The notes under the pieces are model-generated. The model did not search any database. It had not been told where the DNA came from and saw only the letters and a list, made by a program, of their open reading frames with translations. The translations under genes and the position numbers were made by a program. From contig NZ_PEIG01000001.1 of NCBI RefSeq assembly GCF_002749975.1, positions 186,001 to 250,000 of the forward strand: a stretch of 64,000 nt of DNA, written 5' to 3'. Numbering within the stretch: position 1 is the first letter of the stretch; every line of letters begins with the position of its first letter. Shown in pieces: positions 27,402 to 37,372 of the stretch. Source of the stretch: Gloeocapsopsis sp. IPPAS B-1203. GTDB lineage: Bacteria; Cyanobacteriota; Cyanobacteriia; Cyanobacteriales; Chroococcidiopsidaceae.

Positions 27402-29891
27402 ATGCTACGATCTGTTCCCAAAAGACTGACAGCAGGATTTTTCGTTGTCTTAGCATTTGCATTAGGCAATGCAGCAATTTCTTATCGCAGTACACAAAAA
27501 CTGATTGCTAACGAACAAGCGATCGCCCACAGTCATCAAGTTTTAGCAGAACTAGAAACAACACTTTCAAAACTTAGAGATGCAGAAACAGGACAACGAG
27601 GCTACTTACTTACAGGAGACACTCAATATTTAGCACCCTATGTGTTGGCAAGAACTCAAACACGGGCACAAATTGCTAAACTCAAGCAATTAACAGCAGA
27701 TAACTCTCAACAAGAAATTGCGCTGCTAGAACAAAAAATAGCTGCCAAACTTGCAGAACTAGAACGCACAATTGACTTAGAGCAAAAGAATGACTTTGAT
27801 GCCGCAAGAAACATGGTGCTATCTGGTCAAGGAAGGCAGTTAATGAACGATATTCGCCAAATTATCGGCGAAATAGAAAAAAACGAGCGTTTAAGGTTAC
27901 AACAACGCGCTCGACAATCAGACATCGGCTTTCGTGATGAGACAGTAACATCCTCAATTGCTACCTTACTGAACATCGGGCTGCTGATGCTGTTGTATTA
28001 CTTGATTCATCGCTACACCAAACAACGCCAACAAGCAGAAGATTCGCTGCGAGAAGCTAACCAAACGTTAGAAACACTGATTCAATCATCACCACTCGGA
28101 ATTGTGGCACTGACACCAAGTGGCAACGTGAGTTTATGGAATCCTGCGGCTGAAAGAATTATTGGCTGGAACAATCGCGAGATTATTAACCAGTACTTGC
28201 CACTTCTCGACAATCAACAACTTCGCCAGCGCATATTACAAGGTGAGGCAATTCATGATATTGAACTAAGCTGTTATAAAAAAGATGGTCAAGCGATCGC
28301 GATTTCGCTTTCTACTGCACCACTGCGCGATGCTACCGATCAGATTAATGGCATTATGGCAGTCATTGCCGATATTAGCGATCGCTATGCCGCAGAACAA
28401 ACAATTCGCGAACAAGCAGCATTACTCGATATTGCTACCGATGCAATTTTTGTACAAGATTTAGACAACCGAATTTCATTCTGGAATAAAGGTGCAGAAC
28501 GTTTGTATGGTTGGCTAACTCAAGAAGCTTTGGGGAGAAATGTTTATGAACTTTTGCACGCACAACCAGTAGTAGAAATTTCAGTTTCGCAAGAAAACTT
28601 GATCGCTTATGGTGAGTGGCAAGGTGAGTTGTGGCAAATAGATAAAAATGGCAAACAAATTATTGTAGCAAGCCGTTGGACATTAGTCCGCGATGTACAA
28701 GGAAACCCTAAATCAATTTTAGTTGTTAATACAGAAATCACTGAGAAAAAAAAGCTAGAGGCACAACTTTTACGCGTGCAACGAATGGAAAGTATTGGAA
28801 CCTTAGCAGGTGGAATCGCCCACGATCTCAACAATGTCTTGACACCGATTTTAATGTCAGTACAACTTTTGCAAATGAAATTCAGCGATTCTCAAAGCCA
28901 AAACTTGCTCAATTCGTTAGAAAGTAATGTCAAACGAGGCGCAGCGTTAGTCAAACAAGTGCTATCTTTTGCGCGTGGTTTTGAAGGCGATCGCGTTACC
29001 TTACAAGTCAGACACTTAATATCAGAAATTACTCATCTTATTCAAGAAACTTTTCCTAAATCAATTGAACTCTTTACAGATATCTCTCCTAATTTATGGG
29101 CAATTTTTGGTGATGCTACGCAGCTTCATCAAGTGTTGATGAACTTAGTCGTTAATGCCCGCGATGCAATGCCTAATGGAGGTATTTTAAGTATTCAAGC
29201 AACAAATGTTCTTATTGATGAACAGTACGCCCAGATGAATCTGGAAGCAACAGTTGGGTCGTATGTCGCAATTACAGTTACTGATACTGGCGTTGGCATT
29301 CCACCAGAAATTATAGAGCGGATCTTTGAACCATTTTTTACAACTAAAGAAGTCGGTAAAGGTACTGGATTAGGTCTTGCCACAGCGATTGGAATTGTCA
29401 AAAATCATGGTGGTTTTGTCAATGTTTACAGTGAAGTAAGTAATGGCACACAATTTACTGTGTACCTACCAGCAACAGAAGGAACCGAAACACAAACAAC
29501 TCAGGAAGGAGAAATTCTTTCAGGCAATGGTGAATTAATTTTGGTTGTGGATGACGAAACAGGAATTCGGGAAGTTACCAAACTCTCTTTAGAAACATAC
29601 AATTATCGTGTTTTAACTGCTAGCAATGGAGTTGAAGCGTTAGCAATATATGCTGATCGCCAAGATGAGATTTCTGCTGTTTTACTTGACATGATGATGC
29701 CTTCTATGGATGGCGCGATTACAATTATGACATTGCAGAAGATGAATCCTTTAGTAAAAATTATTGCTATTAGTGGACTTAGTTCAAATGAAAAAATTGC
29801 GGCAACAACAGGCTCAGGTGTACAAGCTTTCTTACCAAAACCTTGTACAGCAAAAGAGTTAATAGAAACTCTCCATAGTGCAATAGAGTAG
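27402..29891 (+). CDS. Hybrid sensor kinase CHASE3-PAS-PAS-HisKA-HATPase-REC
   Basis: The 829-residue protein has a membrane segment at about 8-26, a CHASE3 extracytoplasmic domain ('[17 protein letters not shown]'), a second membrane segment (about 186-203) and two PAS domains (about 220-335 and 340-455, each with a 'WN-x-x-AE-R' motif). A HisKA of the '[11 protein letters not shown]' type has His474. The HATPase has '[11 protein letters not shown]', 'DTGVGIP' and 'GTGLGLAT'. A C-terminal receiver has Asp763 in '[11 protein letters not shown]' and Lys in 'LPKP'. The internal receiver implies a phosphorelay. The multidomain regulator gene 346 bases downstream, which carries an Hpt domain, is the obvious partner. 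Confidence 0.95.
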   Translation: MLRSVPKRLTAGFFVVLAFALGNAAISYRSTQKLIANEQAIAHSHQVLAELETTLSKLRDAETGQRGYLLTGDTQYLAPYVLARTQTRAQIAKLKQLTADNSQQEIALLEQKIAAKLAELERTIDLEQKNDFDAARNMVLSGQGRQLMNDIRQIIGEIEKNERLRLQQRARQSDIGFRDETVTSSIATLLNIGLLMLLYYLIHRYTKQRQQAEDSLREANQTLETLIQSSPLGIVALTPSGNVSLWNPAAERIIGWNNREIINQYLPLLDNQQLRQRILQGEAIHDIELSCYKKDGQAIAISLSTAPLRDATDQINGIMAVIADISDRYAAEQTIREQAALLDIATDAIFVQDLDNRISFWNKGAERLYGWLTQEALGRNVYELLHAQPVVEISVSQENLIAYGEWQGELWQIDKNGKQIIVASRWTLVRDVQGNPKSILVVNTEITEKKKLEAQLLRVQRMESIGTLAGGIAHDLNNVLTPILMSVQLLQMKFSDSQSQNLLNSLESNVKRGAALVKQVLSFARGFEGDRVTLQVRHLISEITHLIQETFPKSIELFTDISPNLWAIFGDATQLHQVLMNLVVNARDAMPNGGILSIQATNVLIDEQYAQMNLEATVGSYVAITVTDTGVGIPPEIIERIFEPFFTTKEVGKGTGLGLATAIGIVKNHGGFVNVYSEVSNGTQFTVYLPATEGTETQTTQEGEILSGNGELILVVDDETGIREVTKLSLETYNYRVLTASNGVEALAIYADRQDEISAVLLDMMMPSMDGAITIMTLQKMNPLVKIIAISGLSSNEKIAATTGSGVQAFLPKPCTAKELIETLHSAIE

Positions 29892-30238
29892 AATTTAAAA
29901 AAACCTAGAAATAGTAAGAGAAAAGAGAAAGCGATCGCCGCAGGTAATAGTTTAAAAGGGAGTAGAATTACTCATGAAAATATAAGAATAATAGCTTTTG
30001 AAAGCCAGTAGAAATGAACATGAATTAAAGGTTTATGAAAAAATATGAGTTTTGAACTGATTTTTCTTAACTCAACACTTAATAACTTCTCATCAACTGT
30101 TAACCATTAACCAACATAAAAAGTGTAATATGTAATTTTACCCATCTATTTAATAGATATTTTCCTAAAGATCATTTCCCAGCTACCGCTTAATAGTTAG
30201 TATAAGTGTGAAGAGACGACAGGCGTGAACCATCCACT
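29892..30238. other. Intergenic region between kinase and regulator
   Basis: This 347-base AT-rich spacer probably holds the promoter of the response regulator. No gene or terminator hairpin with a T tract is evident. Confidence 0.5.
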
Positions 30239-32533
30239 ATGAAAATATTGATAGTAGAGGATGACGAATTTATTACTGAAGCACTGCGCTTAGTTTTGAC
30301 GCAGCAACATTATGCAGTAGAAACAGCGCACGATGGTGAAGCAGCTTGGGAGTTAGTACAAGTGTTTGCTTACGATTTGATTTTGCTTGATGTCAAGTTA
30401 CCAAAATTAGATGGTATTAGTCTCTGTCGTCGCTTACGATCGCGTGGCTATCAAATGCCGATATTGTTAATTACAGGACAAGATAGCAGTCACGATCGCG
30501 TCGTTGGTTTAGATGCAGGTGCAGACGATTATTTAGTCAAACCATTTGATCGCGATGAATTGGTGGCGCGAGTCCGTGCTTTGTTGCGTCGTGGCGATCT
30601 CATTTCAGCACCAGTACTAGAGTGGGGTAAACTGCGTCTCGATCCGAGTAGTTGTGAAGTGACATACGATCAACAACTGATTCATTTAACGCCCAAAGAG
30701 TACGCGCTTTTAGAGCTTTTTCTGCGCAATAGTCGTCGTGTATATAGCTGTAGTGCAATTTTAGAGCACCTATGGTCTTTTGATAAAACTCCTGGCGAAG
30801 AAGCAGTAAGAACCCAAATAAAAGGCTTACGACAGAAATTAAAAGCTGTAGGTGCAAATGACTTGATTGAAACAGTCTACGGCATTGGCTACCGCTTAAA
30901 ACCACTTGAAGCCGCGTCAATATCATCGGTATCGGAAATTGGCAAGCAAACGCAACAACAAACTTTGTTTGCGATCGCAGGAGTGTGGCATCAATTTAAA
31001 GAGCGCGTTAGTCAGCAGGTAACATTAATAGAACGAGCAATTATTGCTCTACTACAAGAAAAACTCACCGATGAACTACGGGCAACAGCAGAATACGAGG
31101 CGCATACATTAGCAGGTTCTTTGGGAACATTTGGCGTGGGTGAAGGTTCGCGTATTGCCAAAAAAATTGAACGCATATTTCAAGGAAATCAGCCGATCGA
31201 ACACGAAACAGCAGGACACTTATGTCAACTAGTAACAGCTTTACGACAAGAAATACAGCGTCCTGAAACCGAAGTTGTGAAAACACATCGAGAAGAGACA
31301 TCGGCCTTAGTGTTAATTATTGACAGCGATCGCTTGCTGACAGAAGAATTAGCGGTCGCCGCACACCAACAAGGAATCCGTGTAGCAGTTGCCAACAGTA
31401 TCATCACTGCGCGCGAAGCAATTTATCGCGAAAATCCTCAAGTTGTGTTAATTGATATTGCAATTTCCTCGACAATCGAAGACAGTTTGCAACTAATAAC
31501 TAAATTCCACGCTCAAACTCCATCAGTTCCTGTTTTAGTTTATACAGCACGCGATAGTTTTGGCGATCGCCTAGCAGTCGCCAAGTATGGAGGACGCTAT
31601 TTTTTCCAAAAGTCAACTCCACCTGCACAAGTGATTGCTAAAGTCTCTCAGATATTACAAAGCAGCGATCGTACTGTTGCCAAGGTTATGGTAGTTGATG
31701 ACGATCCACAAATTCTGGCTACTGTCCGTAGCTTGCTCGAACCTTGGGGCATGAAAGTAACAACTTTAGCCGATCCGCGTCACTTTTGGGAAACCCTAGC
31801 AAGTGCCCTTCCAGACTTACTGATTTTAGATATCAAAATGCCCCACATTAGTGGAATTGAACTTTGCCAAGTTGTACGCAACGATCCACTTTGGGGTAGC
31901 TTACCAATTGTATTTCTGACAGCATACAACGACACTGATGCTGTTAATCAAGTGTTTGGTGCAGGTGCAGATGATTTTGTCAGTAAGCCAATTGTTGGTC
32001 CAGAATTAGTGACTCGAATTGTCAATCGTTGGGAACGAATTAAACTGTTGCGTAATCTTGCAGAAATTGATCCACTCACAGGAGTATCCAATCGCCAAAA
32101 AGCAATTCAAGAATTTGAGACATTCCTCAAGCCAGGTAAAGCAGACAATCAATACCTTTCTTTGGCAATGATTCGCCTAGATTCCTTACAGCAAATCAAT
32201 CTTATGCATGGTTATGCTAAAGGAGATGCACTCTTACGTCGTGTTGGACAACTTCTGCAACAATTCTTTCATGACGAAGCAATTATCTGCCGTTGGGCAG
32301 GAGCAGAATTTCTAGTAGGAATGTATGGTACAAGTCATAGCGATGGAAAAGCAAGATTGAGTGTAGTACAAGAAATGCTGTATCAAGAATTTATCGCTGA
32401 TGGCACTGAATTTCAACTGAATTTCAGTATCGGCTTCGCACGTTATCCTGAAAATGGTACTGATTTACAATCACTTTACTCAGCAGCAATGACCGCACTT
32501 ACACCGATGCAAATTGCTGCAACTTATGCTTAA
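30239..32533 (+). CDS. Multidomain response regulator REC-wHTH-Hpt-REC-REC-GGDEF
   Basis: The 764-residue protein has an OmpR-type front half: receiver 1-115 with Asp51 and 'LVKPFD', and winged helix about 125-222. An Hpt domain follows with His289 in 'EAHTLAGSLGTFG', then receiver 2 (about 355-470, acceptor in 'VVLIDIAI'), receiver 3 (about 480-600, 'LLILDIKMPHISG') and a C-terminal GGDEF-like domain. That last domain reads 'WAGAEF' where the active site needs GG(D/E)EF, so cyclic-di-GMP synthesis is doubtful. The mix of DNA binding and phosphotransfer suggests a relay hub fed by the hybrid kinase upstream. Hairpin element copy 2 begins right after the stop. Confidence 0.93.
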   Translation: MKILIVEDDEFITEALRLVLTQQHYAVETAHDGEAAWELVQVFAYDLILLDVKLPKLDGISLCRRLRSRGYQMPILLITGQDSSHDRVVGLDAGADDYLVKPFDRDELVARVRALLRRGDLISAPVLEWGKLRLDPSSCEVTYDQQLIHLTPKEYALLELFLRNSRRVYSCSAILEHLWSFDKTPGEEAVRTQIKGLRQKLKAVGANDLIETVYGIGYRLKPLEAASISSVSEIGKQTQQQTLFAIAGVWHQFKERVSQQVTLIERAIIALLQEKLTDELRATAEYEAHTLAGSLGTFGVGEGSRIAKKIERIFQGNQPIEHETAGHLCQLVTALRQEIQRPETEVVKTHREETSALVLIIDSDRLLTEELAVAAHQQGIRVAVANSIITAREAIYRENPQVVLIDIAISSTIEDSLQLITKFHAQTPSVPVLVYTARDSFGDRLAVAKYGGRYFFQKSTPPAQVIAKVSQILQSSDRTVAKVMVVDDDPQILATVRSLLEPWGMKVTTLADPRHFWETLASALPDLLILDIKMPHISGIELCQVVRNDPLWGSLPIVFLTAYNDTDAVNQVFGAGADDFVSKPIVGPELVTRIVNRWERIKLLRNLAEIDPLTGVSNRQKAIQEFETFLKPGKADNQYLSLAMIRLDSLQQINLMHGYAKGDALLRRVGQLLQQFFHDEAIICRWAGAEFLVGMYGTSHSDGKARLSVVQEMLYQEFIADGTEFQLNFSIGFARYPENGTDLQSLYSAAMTALTPMQIAATYA

Positions 32534-32534
32534 G

Positions 32535-32652
32535 AATGCGAATAAACAAAGTCCACGGAGGTGGACTTACTAATAAAAGTTTTGTCTTAGTGTACAAAGA
32601 TATACTTTGCTCTAGTAGTTCCGACTTTAGTCGGAGGAAGTTTGCAATTCGT
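32535..32652. repeat. Triple-hairpin interspersed element, copy 2
   Basis: AAGTCCAC-GGAG-GTGGACTT, then AGTGTAC/ATATACT (degraded), then CCGACT-TTAG-TCGGAGG and GCAATTCGTGC. It covers the last codons of the convergent small membrane-protein gene. Confidence 0.8.
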
Positions 32653-33058
32653 GCTTTAAGCCGTAAATTTCTAAAATCATGAATGCTAAGACAGCGATCG
32701 CACTCAATGCAATTAAGTCTTTACCTGCTAACGTCAGTACGCTGCCAAATGAAAATAACAGAATGACGCTGGCAATAATCCAATCAACTTCGATTAAGAC
32801 GATCATCCATACAGCGATCGCATTAATTGGGCGGGAGGAAGCAACTATGTAAACGGCAATTCCTACTAAAAGCAACCCAATTCCCAAAATTTTCAATTGC
32901 TCAGGTAATGTCAGCCCAAACATTATAAATGTATTAGACACTAACAGTTGAGCAATCGGTTCACTTAATAATAGCAAAATGATACCACTAAGAACACAGG
33001 CGAAACTATCAAGTTTCAAGGTTGTTTCCAAAGATGGTGTTACAACTTTTTTAAGCAT
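32627..33058 (-). CDS. Small four-helix membrane protein, unknown function
   Basis: The 143-residue protein is very hydrophobic, with four predicted membrane segments (about 20-42, 50-70, 75-98 and 105-132) and a short charged tail. I recognise no family motif. Its last eight or so codons (HELQTSSD) are encoded by the inserted hairpin element, so the natural C-terminus may have been replaced. Confidence 0.65.
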   Translation of the reverse strand: MLKKVVTPSLETTLKLDSFACVLSGIILLLLSEPIAQLLVSNTFIMFGLTLPEQLKILGIGLLLVGIAVYIVASSRPINAIAVWMIVLIEVDWIIASVILLFSFGSVLTLAGKDLIALSAIAVLAFMILEIYGLKHELQTSSD

Positions 33059-33283
33059 GACTGTCTTGAGGATAGAAGGTTTAAACAGCGGTTGATATTG
33101 TTATTGTTCGCCGCTTACTCTGAATTATTGAAACTATTCTGAATAGAATCAATTACCACACAGGTAATTAAACTTAGGAATGTGTTGTTAGATGATAAAT
33201 AGCTAGATGCCACTTTGGCGATAATGAGGCGATCGCCAAGGTTGAAGTCAGCTTGATTTAGCCGTCATTAGCAATTCGCAGTT

Positions 33284-33493
33284 TCATGAGGCAATAACTT
33301 CATCTCGGACAATGTGTAACCGGATAATTTTAGGACGGCTTTGCTCATCAGGAAAATGGCAATGAACTGCATCGCGTACCATCTCCCGCAGAATTTTCAA
33401 GTTATCTGCCTGAGTGAATATCGACTCACCCCATGCCCTAGCAGTATAACCACCATCGGGATCATCTTCAACCAAAAACACAATTTCAGTCAT
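33284..33493 (-). CDS. HicB-like / DUF1902-type small protein
   Basis: The 69-residue protein has the 'FLVEDDPDGGYTARAWGESIFTQADNL' HicB-type strand-turn pattern and a C-terminal 'DAVHCHFPDEQSRPKIIRLHIVRDEVIA' typical of short cyanobacterial HicB-like antitoxins. These usually precede a HicA-like toxin gene. Here the stop overlaps an ATG (ATGA), but the frame that follows ends after nine codons, so the toxin gene appears lost. Confidence 0.75.
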   Translation of the reverse strand: MTEIVFLVEDDPDGGYTARAWGESIFTQADNLKILREMVRDAVHCHFPDEQSRPKIIRLHIVRDEVIAS

Positions 33494-33596
33494 TGCTGAT
33501 AATTTCTAAAACGCGTAATTCATTGTAAAGTTTGCCTGATTCGATTATCAGCGATCGCCTGTGCTGTTGTTGCTATGAGGATGGGTGATCGCTCCT

Positions 33597-34064
33597 CTAA
33601 AAATCAATGTATGGATCTCTTTGTCCCGAAATAATTGCTATAGCATTTACAAGTGAACGAGTAGCTTCTACACAAAGTGCAGTTTCTCGGAAATTTGCGT
33701 TTCGTTTATGTTGAAGAGTTACAGTAAGCTGATAAGCGTCTTTTACGTATTTGCGTAGTGATTCATTTGAGCCACCTAGTAGCTGGGTAGCAATATAGTC
33801 TTCTAGCATTCTTTTAGCGTCAGTTTTACTTGGGTTTACCTCATCTAAAGAAGGGTGTAAGTTTGGGTCATATACTGCTTGTGCCAAAGATATTATTGCT
33901 TCTCGGCAAAGTAGACCTACAGCCTGGTAGTCCTCTTCGTTTTTTGCATTAGCTAAAGCCTGTACTATTTTATCTATATTACGGTCAACTCTTGCCCATC
34001 CTGTTGGTTCTACAAGCTGTTGTGCTTCTCTTTGCTGTAACGACAGCGTTAAGCTGTCAATCAC
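33597..34064 (-). CDS. Unrecognised helical protein
   Basis: The 155-residue soluble protein appears all-helical with no signal peptide. Its C-terminal third, 'AYQLTVTLQHKRNANFRETALCVEATRSLVNAI', resembles ends of uncharacterised bacterial proteins that I cannot name. A HEPN-like fold is possible from the helix pattern, but the R-x4-6-H nuclease motif is not seen. It stands alone between a HicB-like gene and a gene-poor stretch. Confidence 0.6.
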   Translation of the reverse strand: MIDSLTLSLQQREAQQLVEPTGWARVDRNIDKIVQALANAKNEEDYQAVGLLCREAIISLAQAVYDPNLHPSLDEVNPSKTDAKRMLEDYIATQLLGGSNESLRKYVKDAYQLTVTLQHKRNANFRETALCVEATRSLVNAIAIISGQRDPYIDF

Positions 34065-34352
34065 TGGTTGATAAAGGTTAGTAATGTAATACCGAGTTGA
34101 TAGTGCTTCTCAGCGCCCAATAGCTTAGCTCACGACGGCAAATGATCCTTCACATCATAATCAAAGGCATGATCGCTCTTCTACTTCCTCAAGCGATCGC
34201 CAGCGTGAAGATAACGACTGATGCTTTGCGCGATCGCCCTCCTACCCCCTAGCCGCGATCGCGCCTTGCTAGAAGTTTGCATTTACAAATGCACTGAGAT
34301 CATGCCAGCTATTTTGGGATCAGAAAGCACTAATTGCTGGAGAAAGCCAGTA

Positions 34353-35033
34353 TCAAGTACGAACAGCTTCTAGAATCCGAGAAAAGTAAAAGCGAGTGCG
34401 TGTCATTGCTTGGCGTTGAATTGTCAACCCTTGGCTATTGAGAATTTTGACAACATCAGCTTCTTTGTGTAGATAAGCACGAGTAGCTTTACTAGGTCCT
34501 GGAAAGAAACTACCAATCTTTTTTAGCAAACTTAAAGCAGGAGTCTTAGGGGCAAAGCTGAGAATCAAGCGCGATTCGGCTAATGAACACAAATGCGAAA
34601 TCATCTCTGCGGCTTGCTCTTGCGGATAGTGAATTAGCACATCTAAACAAACTACTGTATGGTATTTACCACTAAGGTGTTCCAGGTCTTGTACAGCAAA
34701 GGTAAGATTATTTGTATCAGCTAATTCTGCTACAGCGCGTTTAGCTTCGCCTATCATCTTTTCTGAAATGTCACTTGCGTAAACTCTGGCACCAGCTTGC
34801 GCTAAAGGAATACTCAAACTCCCGACACCACAACCTGCATCACAAATTGACATTCCGGCTAAATTATCGTCTTGTAGCCAGTTGAGAACTGTTTCGACGG
34901 TTTGTTGATGTCCATTACGGATATCAAGTTGTACTTTATTGACTTCACCACCGCAATAAATTCGTCGCCAGCGATCAAACCCTGTAGAGTTGAAGTAATC
35001 TTTGACTATTGTTTTATCGTCTGCTGCGTTCAT
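34353..35033 (-). CDS. chlM: Magnesium protoporphyrin IX methyltransferase
   Basis: The 226-residue SAM-dependent enzyme methylates the C13 propionate of Mg-protoporphyrin IX in chlorophyll synthesis. The ATG at 35033 gives the family N-terminus 'MNAADDKTIVKDYFNSTGFDRWRRIY'. The SAM site is 'ICDAGCGVGSLSIPLA', followed by 'YASDISEKMI' and 'CLDVLIHYP'; the C-terminal 'ETRFYFSRILEAVR'-like end is also typical. It acts at the thylakoid membrane surface with Mg-chelatase. A longer frame to 35060 is possible but adds unconserved residues. Confidence 0.95.
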   Translation of the reverse strand: MNAADDKTIVKDYFNSTGFDRWRRIYCGGEVNKVQLDIRNGHQQTVETVLNWLQDDNLAGMSICDAGCGVGSLSIPLAQAGARVYASDISEKMIGEAKRAVAELADTNNLTFAVQDLEHLSGKYHTVVCLDVLIHYPQEQAAEMISHLCSLAESRLILSFAPKTPALSLLKKIGSFFPGPSKATRAYLHKEADVVKILNSQGLTIQRQAMTRTRFYFSRILEAVRT

Positions 35034-35092
35034 AAAACCAAATTTATCATGAGTTCCCAACGCTTTAACTTACCACGGGTTAGGGGGGAAGA

Positions 35093-35215
35093 GAGCACAA
35101 GGAGGACAGGGTAGACGGGTAGTTGGGTAGGCGGGTAAGAGGGAAAAATAGCATTTCGTCTCTCCCACACTCTTACACTGCCACACTCCTACTCTCCCAC
35201 ACACCCATACTCTCT
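35093..35215. repeat. Degenerate STRR tract at the nagA 3' end
   Basis: GGGTAGT/GGGTAGG-type heptamers (35105-35143) face CCCACAC/CTCTCCC-type heptamers (35160-35215), so the two halves can pair. The second half includes the last codons of nagA. Confidence 0.65.
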
Positions 35216-36360
35216 AATCTGTGCCAAGTCAGTTCTCTTGTTGTATCATCAAATCGCCAGCGTAATAGTTGGGCTACATTACTATCAATGAATTCTGGCA
35301 GGTGAATTGCTTTACGGGGTGCTGTTGTAGCAAGCGCGATCGCACTTTCAACATCACAAATACCCCAATGTACTAAATTTTGAACTCCTACAAGTAAGGG
35401 TAGTGTTGTTCCTGCTAGTGTACCGTCAACTAATTTTGCTGTACCATTAGTAACCGTAATTTGGCGTATATCCCAAGGGTATGTGCCATTGGGTAGCCCT
35501 AAAGGTGCTAAGGCATCGCTGACTAGAAAGATTTTTTGTTCGTAACCGCTTGCTTGAAGCAAAATTTTGAGCATTGTAGGACAAACGTGCTGTCCATCAG
35601 CAATTAAACCACACCAAACACCAGGATGGACGATCGCCGCACCTAACAATCCTGGTTCGCGATGATGAAGTCCTGGCATCGCGTTAAATGCATGAGTTAC
35701 CATTGTTGCGCCCCTGTCAAATGCACGTTGGGCTTCATCTGCAGTTGCTTGCGAGTGACTAAGGCTAATTGTGATATCAAGTGAATGTAAATAAGCGATC
35801 GCTTCACCAGTGGTATCTAATTCGGGCGCTAAAGTGATAACTTTAACGATTGATGTATAGTCACCAATGACGCGCTGGATGTTTTCAAGAGTCAGCGGTA
35901 GTAAATATTCTGCTGGATGCGCACCGCGCTTATGGTAATTCAAAAATGGTCCTTCTAAATGCACTCCCAGAATTTTGGCTTGTTGTGGTTCATGCCTTTG
36001 CATAAATTCGGCAATAATAGCAAGCGATCGCTGAAAATTCTCGACAGAAGTTGTCACTAAAGTTGGTAGAAAACCATCAATTCCTTGTCGCCACAAGAAC
36101 TTGCAGATTGCTTCTAGTTTGGGAAAATCCCCTGCTTCAATTTCGGGAAAAGCAAGCCCCAACGCACCATTGATCTGTAAATCAACGCCTCCTAAAGAAA
36201 TCCAATCTCCAGCAACGTCTAAAACCTGTGCTGGGATTATTTCACTCATCGGTAAGATCTGAGTTATCCTACCGCGATCGATGCATATTTGTTGCAAGTT
36301 TGAATAACCTGGTAGCCTTGCATTGATAATATTCAAGGCGATCTTTTTTGTACCTGCCAT
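35173..36360 (-). CDS. nagA: N-acetylglucosamine-6-phosphate deacetylase
   Basis: The amidohydrolase-fold enzyme removes acetate from GlcNAc-6-phosphate in amino-sugar recycling. From the chosen ATG it has 395 residues; in-frame ATGs at 36372 and 36375 are alternatives. Visible motifs are 'GVDLQINGALG', 'GVHLEGPFLNYHKRGAHP' with the metal Glu, 'ITLAPE', 'THAFNAMPGLHHREPG' and 'LVSDALAP' with the catalytic Asp. The final residues (ESMGVWESRSVAV) come from the heptamer tract and are probably not ancestral. It is divergent from purE. Confidence 0.94.
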   Translation of the reverse strand: MAGTKKIALNIINARLPGYSNLQQICIDRGRITQILPMSEIIPAQVLDVAGDWISLGGVDLQINGALGLAFPEIEAGDFPKLEAICKFLWRQGIDGFLPTLVTTSVENFQRSLAIIAEFMQRHEPQQAKILGVHLEGPFLNYHKRGAHPAEYLLPLTLENIQRVIGDYTSIVKVITLAPELDTTGEAIAYLHSLDITISLSHSQATADEAQRAFDRGATMVTHAFNAMPGLHHREPGLLGAAIVHPGVWCGLIADGQHVCPTMLKILLQASGYEQKIFLVSDALAPLGLPNGTYPWDIRQITVTNGTAKLVDGTLAGTTLPLLVGVQNLVHWGICDVESAIALATTAPRKAIHLPEFIDSNVAQLLRWRFDDTTRELTWHRLESMGVWESRSVAV

Positions 36361-36439
36361 TGATTCTTGCATCACCCTTGTTAGAAAATAACTAAACCTA
36401 AATGCAATCCCAGTTTACAGCTAGCTCCTAGCTCCTTTT

Positions 36440-36958
36440 ATGACTCAACCGCTCATTGGTATTATTATGGGCAGCGATTCCGATTTGCCCACCATGAAAG
36501 AAGCGATCGCAGTTTGTACCGAATTTGACGTCGATTGTGAGGTGGCGATCGTCTCAGCACATCGTACGCCTGAGCGCATGGTAGAATATGCCAAATCTGC
36601 CCATCAGCGAGGTATTAAAGTCATCATTGCTGGCGCGGGTGGGGCGGCGCATTTACCAGGAATGGTTGCTGCTTTAACTCCTTTACCTGTAATCGGAGTT
36701 CCCGTACCTAGCCGTCATTTACAAGGAGTTGATTCGCTCTATTCGATTGTGCAGATGCCTGCAGGTATTCCTGTTGCTACAGTTGCGATCGGCAATGCAA
36801 AGAATGCTGGGTTACTAGCAGTGCAAATTCTTGCAACCTACAATTCTGAGTTACTCCAACAAGTGCAAGCATATCGTGCTGCTTTGAAAGCAACTGTAAT
36901 AGAAAAACAAGCTCAGCTTGATGAATTAGGCTATCAAAAATACTTATCTAATTTGTAA
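36440..36958 (+). CDS. purE: N5-carboxyaminoimidazole ribonucleotide mutase
   Basis: The 172-residue class I PurE has '[13 protein letters not shown]' at the substrate site, 'SAHRTPERM' with the catalytic His, and '[19 protein letters not shown]'. It converts N5-CAIR to CAIR in purine synthesis; PurK, its partner, is not in the window. AGCTCCT heptamers lie directly before the start codon. Confidence 0.97.
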   Translation: MTQPLIGIIMGSDSDLPTMKEAIAVCTEFDVDCEVAIVSAHRTPERMVEYAKSAHQRGIKVIIAGAGGAAHLPGMVAALTPLPVIGVPVPSRHLQGVDSLYSIVQMPAGIPVATVAIGNAKNAGLLAVQILATYNSELLQQVQAYRAALKATVIEKQAQLDELGYQKYLSNL

Positions 36959-37372
36959 TAAAACGTATCAGTCAAAAACGATGCATTTTCTGCATAATTT
37001 TGACATAAAGAACACAAACAATTGTTTTTTCCTAGTTTCTTTATGCTTTTCTGCTGTTGGCGGGTATTTACTAACCTTTGGTTTTTGTTCCAAGCTAGCA
37101 AAAGTAAACTCCGAGCAACTGTAATTAATTATACAGATTGCTAGCTTAAAAAAATACAAGATCATAGTCTCAAAACTATCAATAATTCTTCATAAGAACT
37201 CATCTCATGACCTGATCGGTTCTGGAATTATTGGCATTTATGTAAGTACTTCAACTGCTAGTAGATGACACCTATTGTTGCAGTTTGTACGGCTAGCTCA
37301 GCATCAAGCATAAATAGCTCTTTCATTAAAGCAATGACAATGTGTTTTCGCAGTTAAGGATCGGTTCAAGGA
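36959..37372. other. Regulatory region upstream of amt
   Basis: This 414-base spacer contains the NtcA-type box described separately. No gene is supported; a 65-codon minus-strand frame here shows no resemblance to a protein. Confidence 0.55.
37119..37136 (+). promoter_or_regulatory. NtcA box upstream of amt
   Basis: GTA-N8-TAC (37121-37134) within an extended palindrome CTGTA-N8-TACAG matches the NtcA consensus exactly. It lies 238 bases before the amt ATG. A weak -10-like TACAAG begins 20 bases after the box. Confidence 0.75.

Noticed and set aside
34180-34270. Cluster of GCGATCGC sites as a possible regulatory array
   Set aside because: HIP1 palindromes are frequent throughout this genome, and three in a short spacer need no special explanation.
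36968-37165. 65-codon minus-strand frame upstream of amt
   Set aside because: It overlaps the NtcA box region and has a Cys/Phe-rich product typical of AT-rich non-coding DNA.
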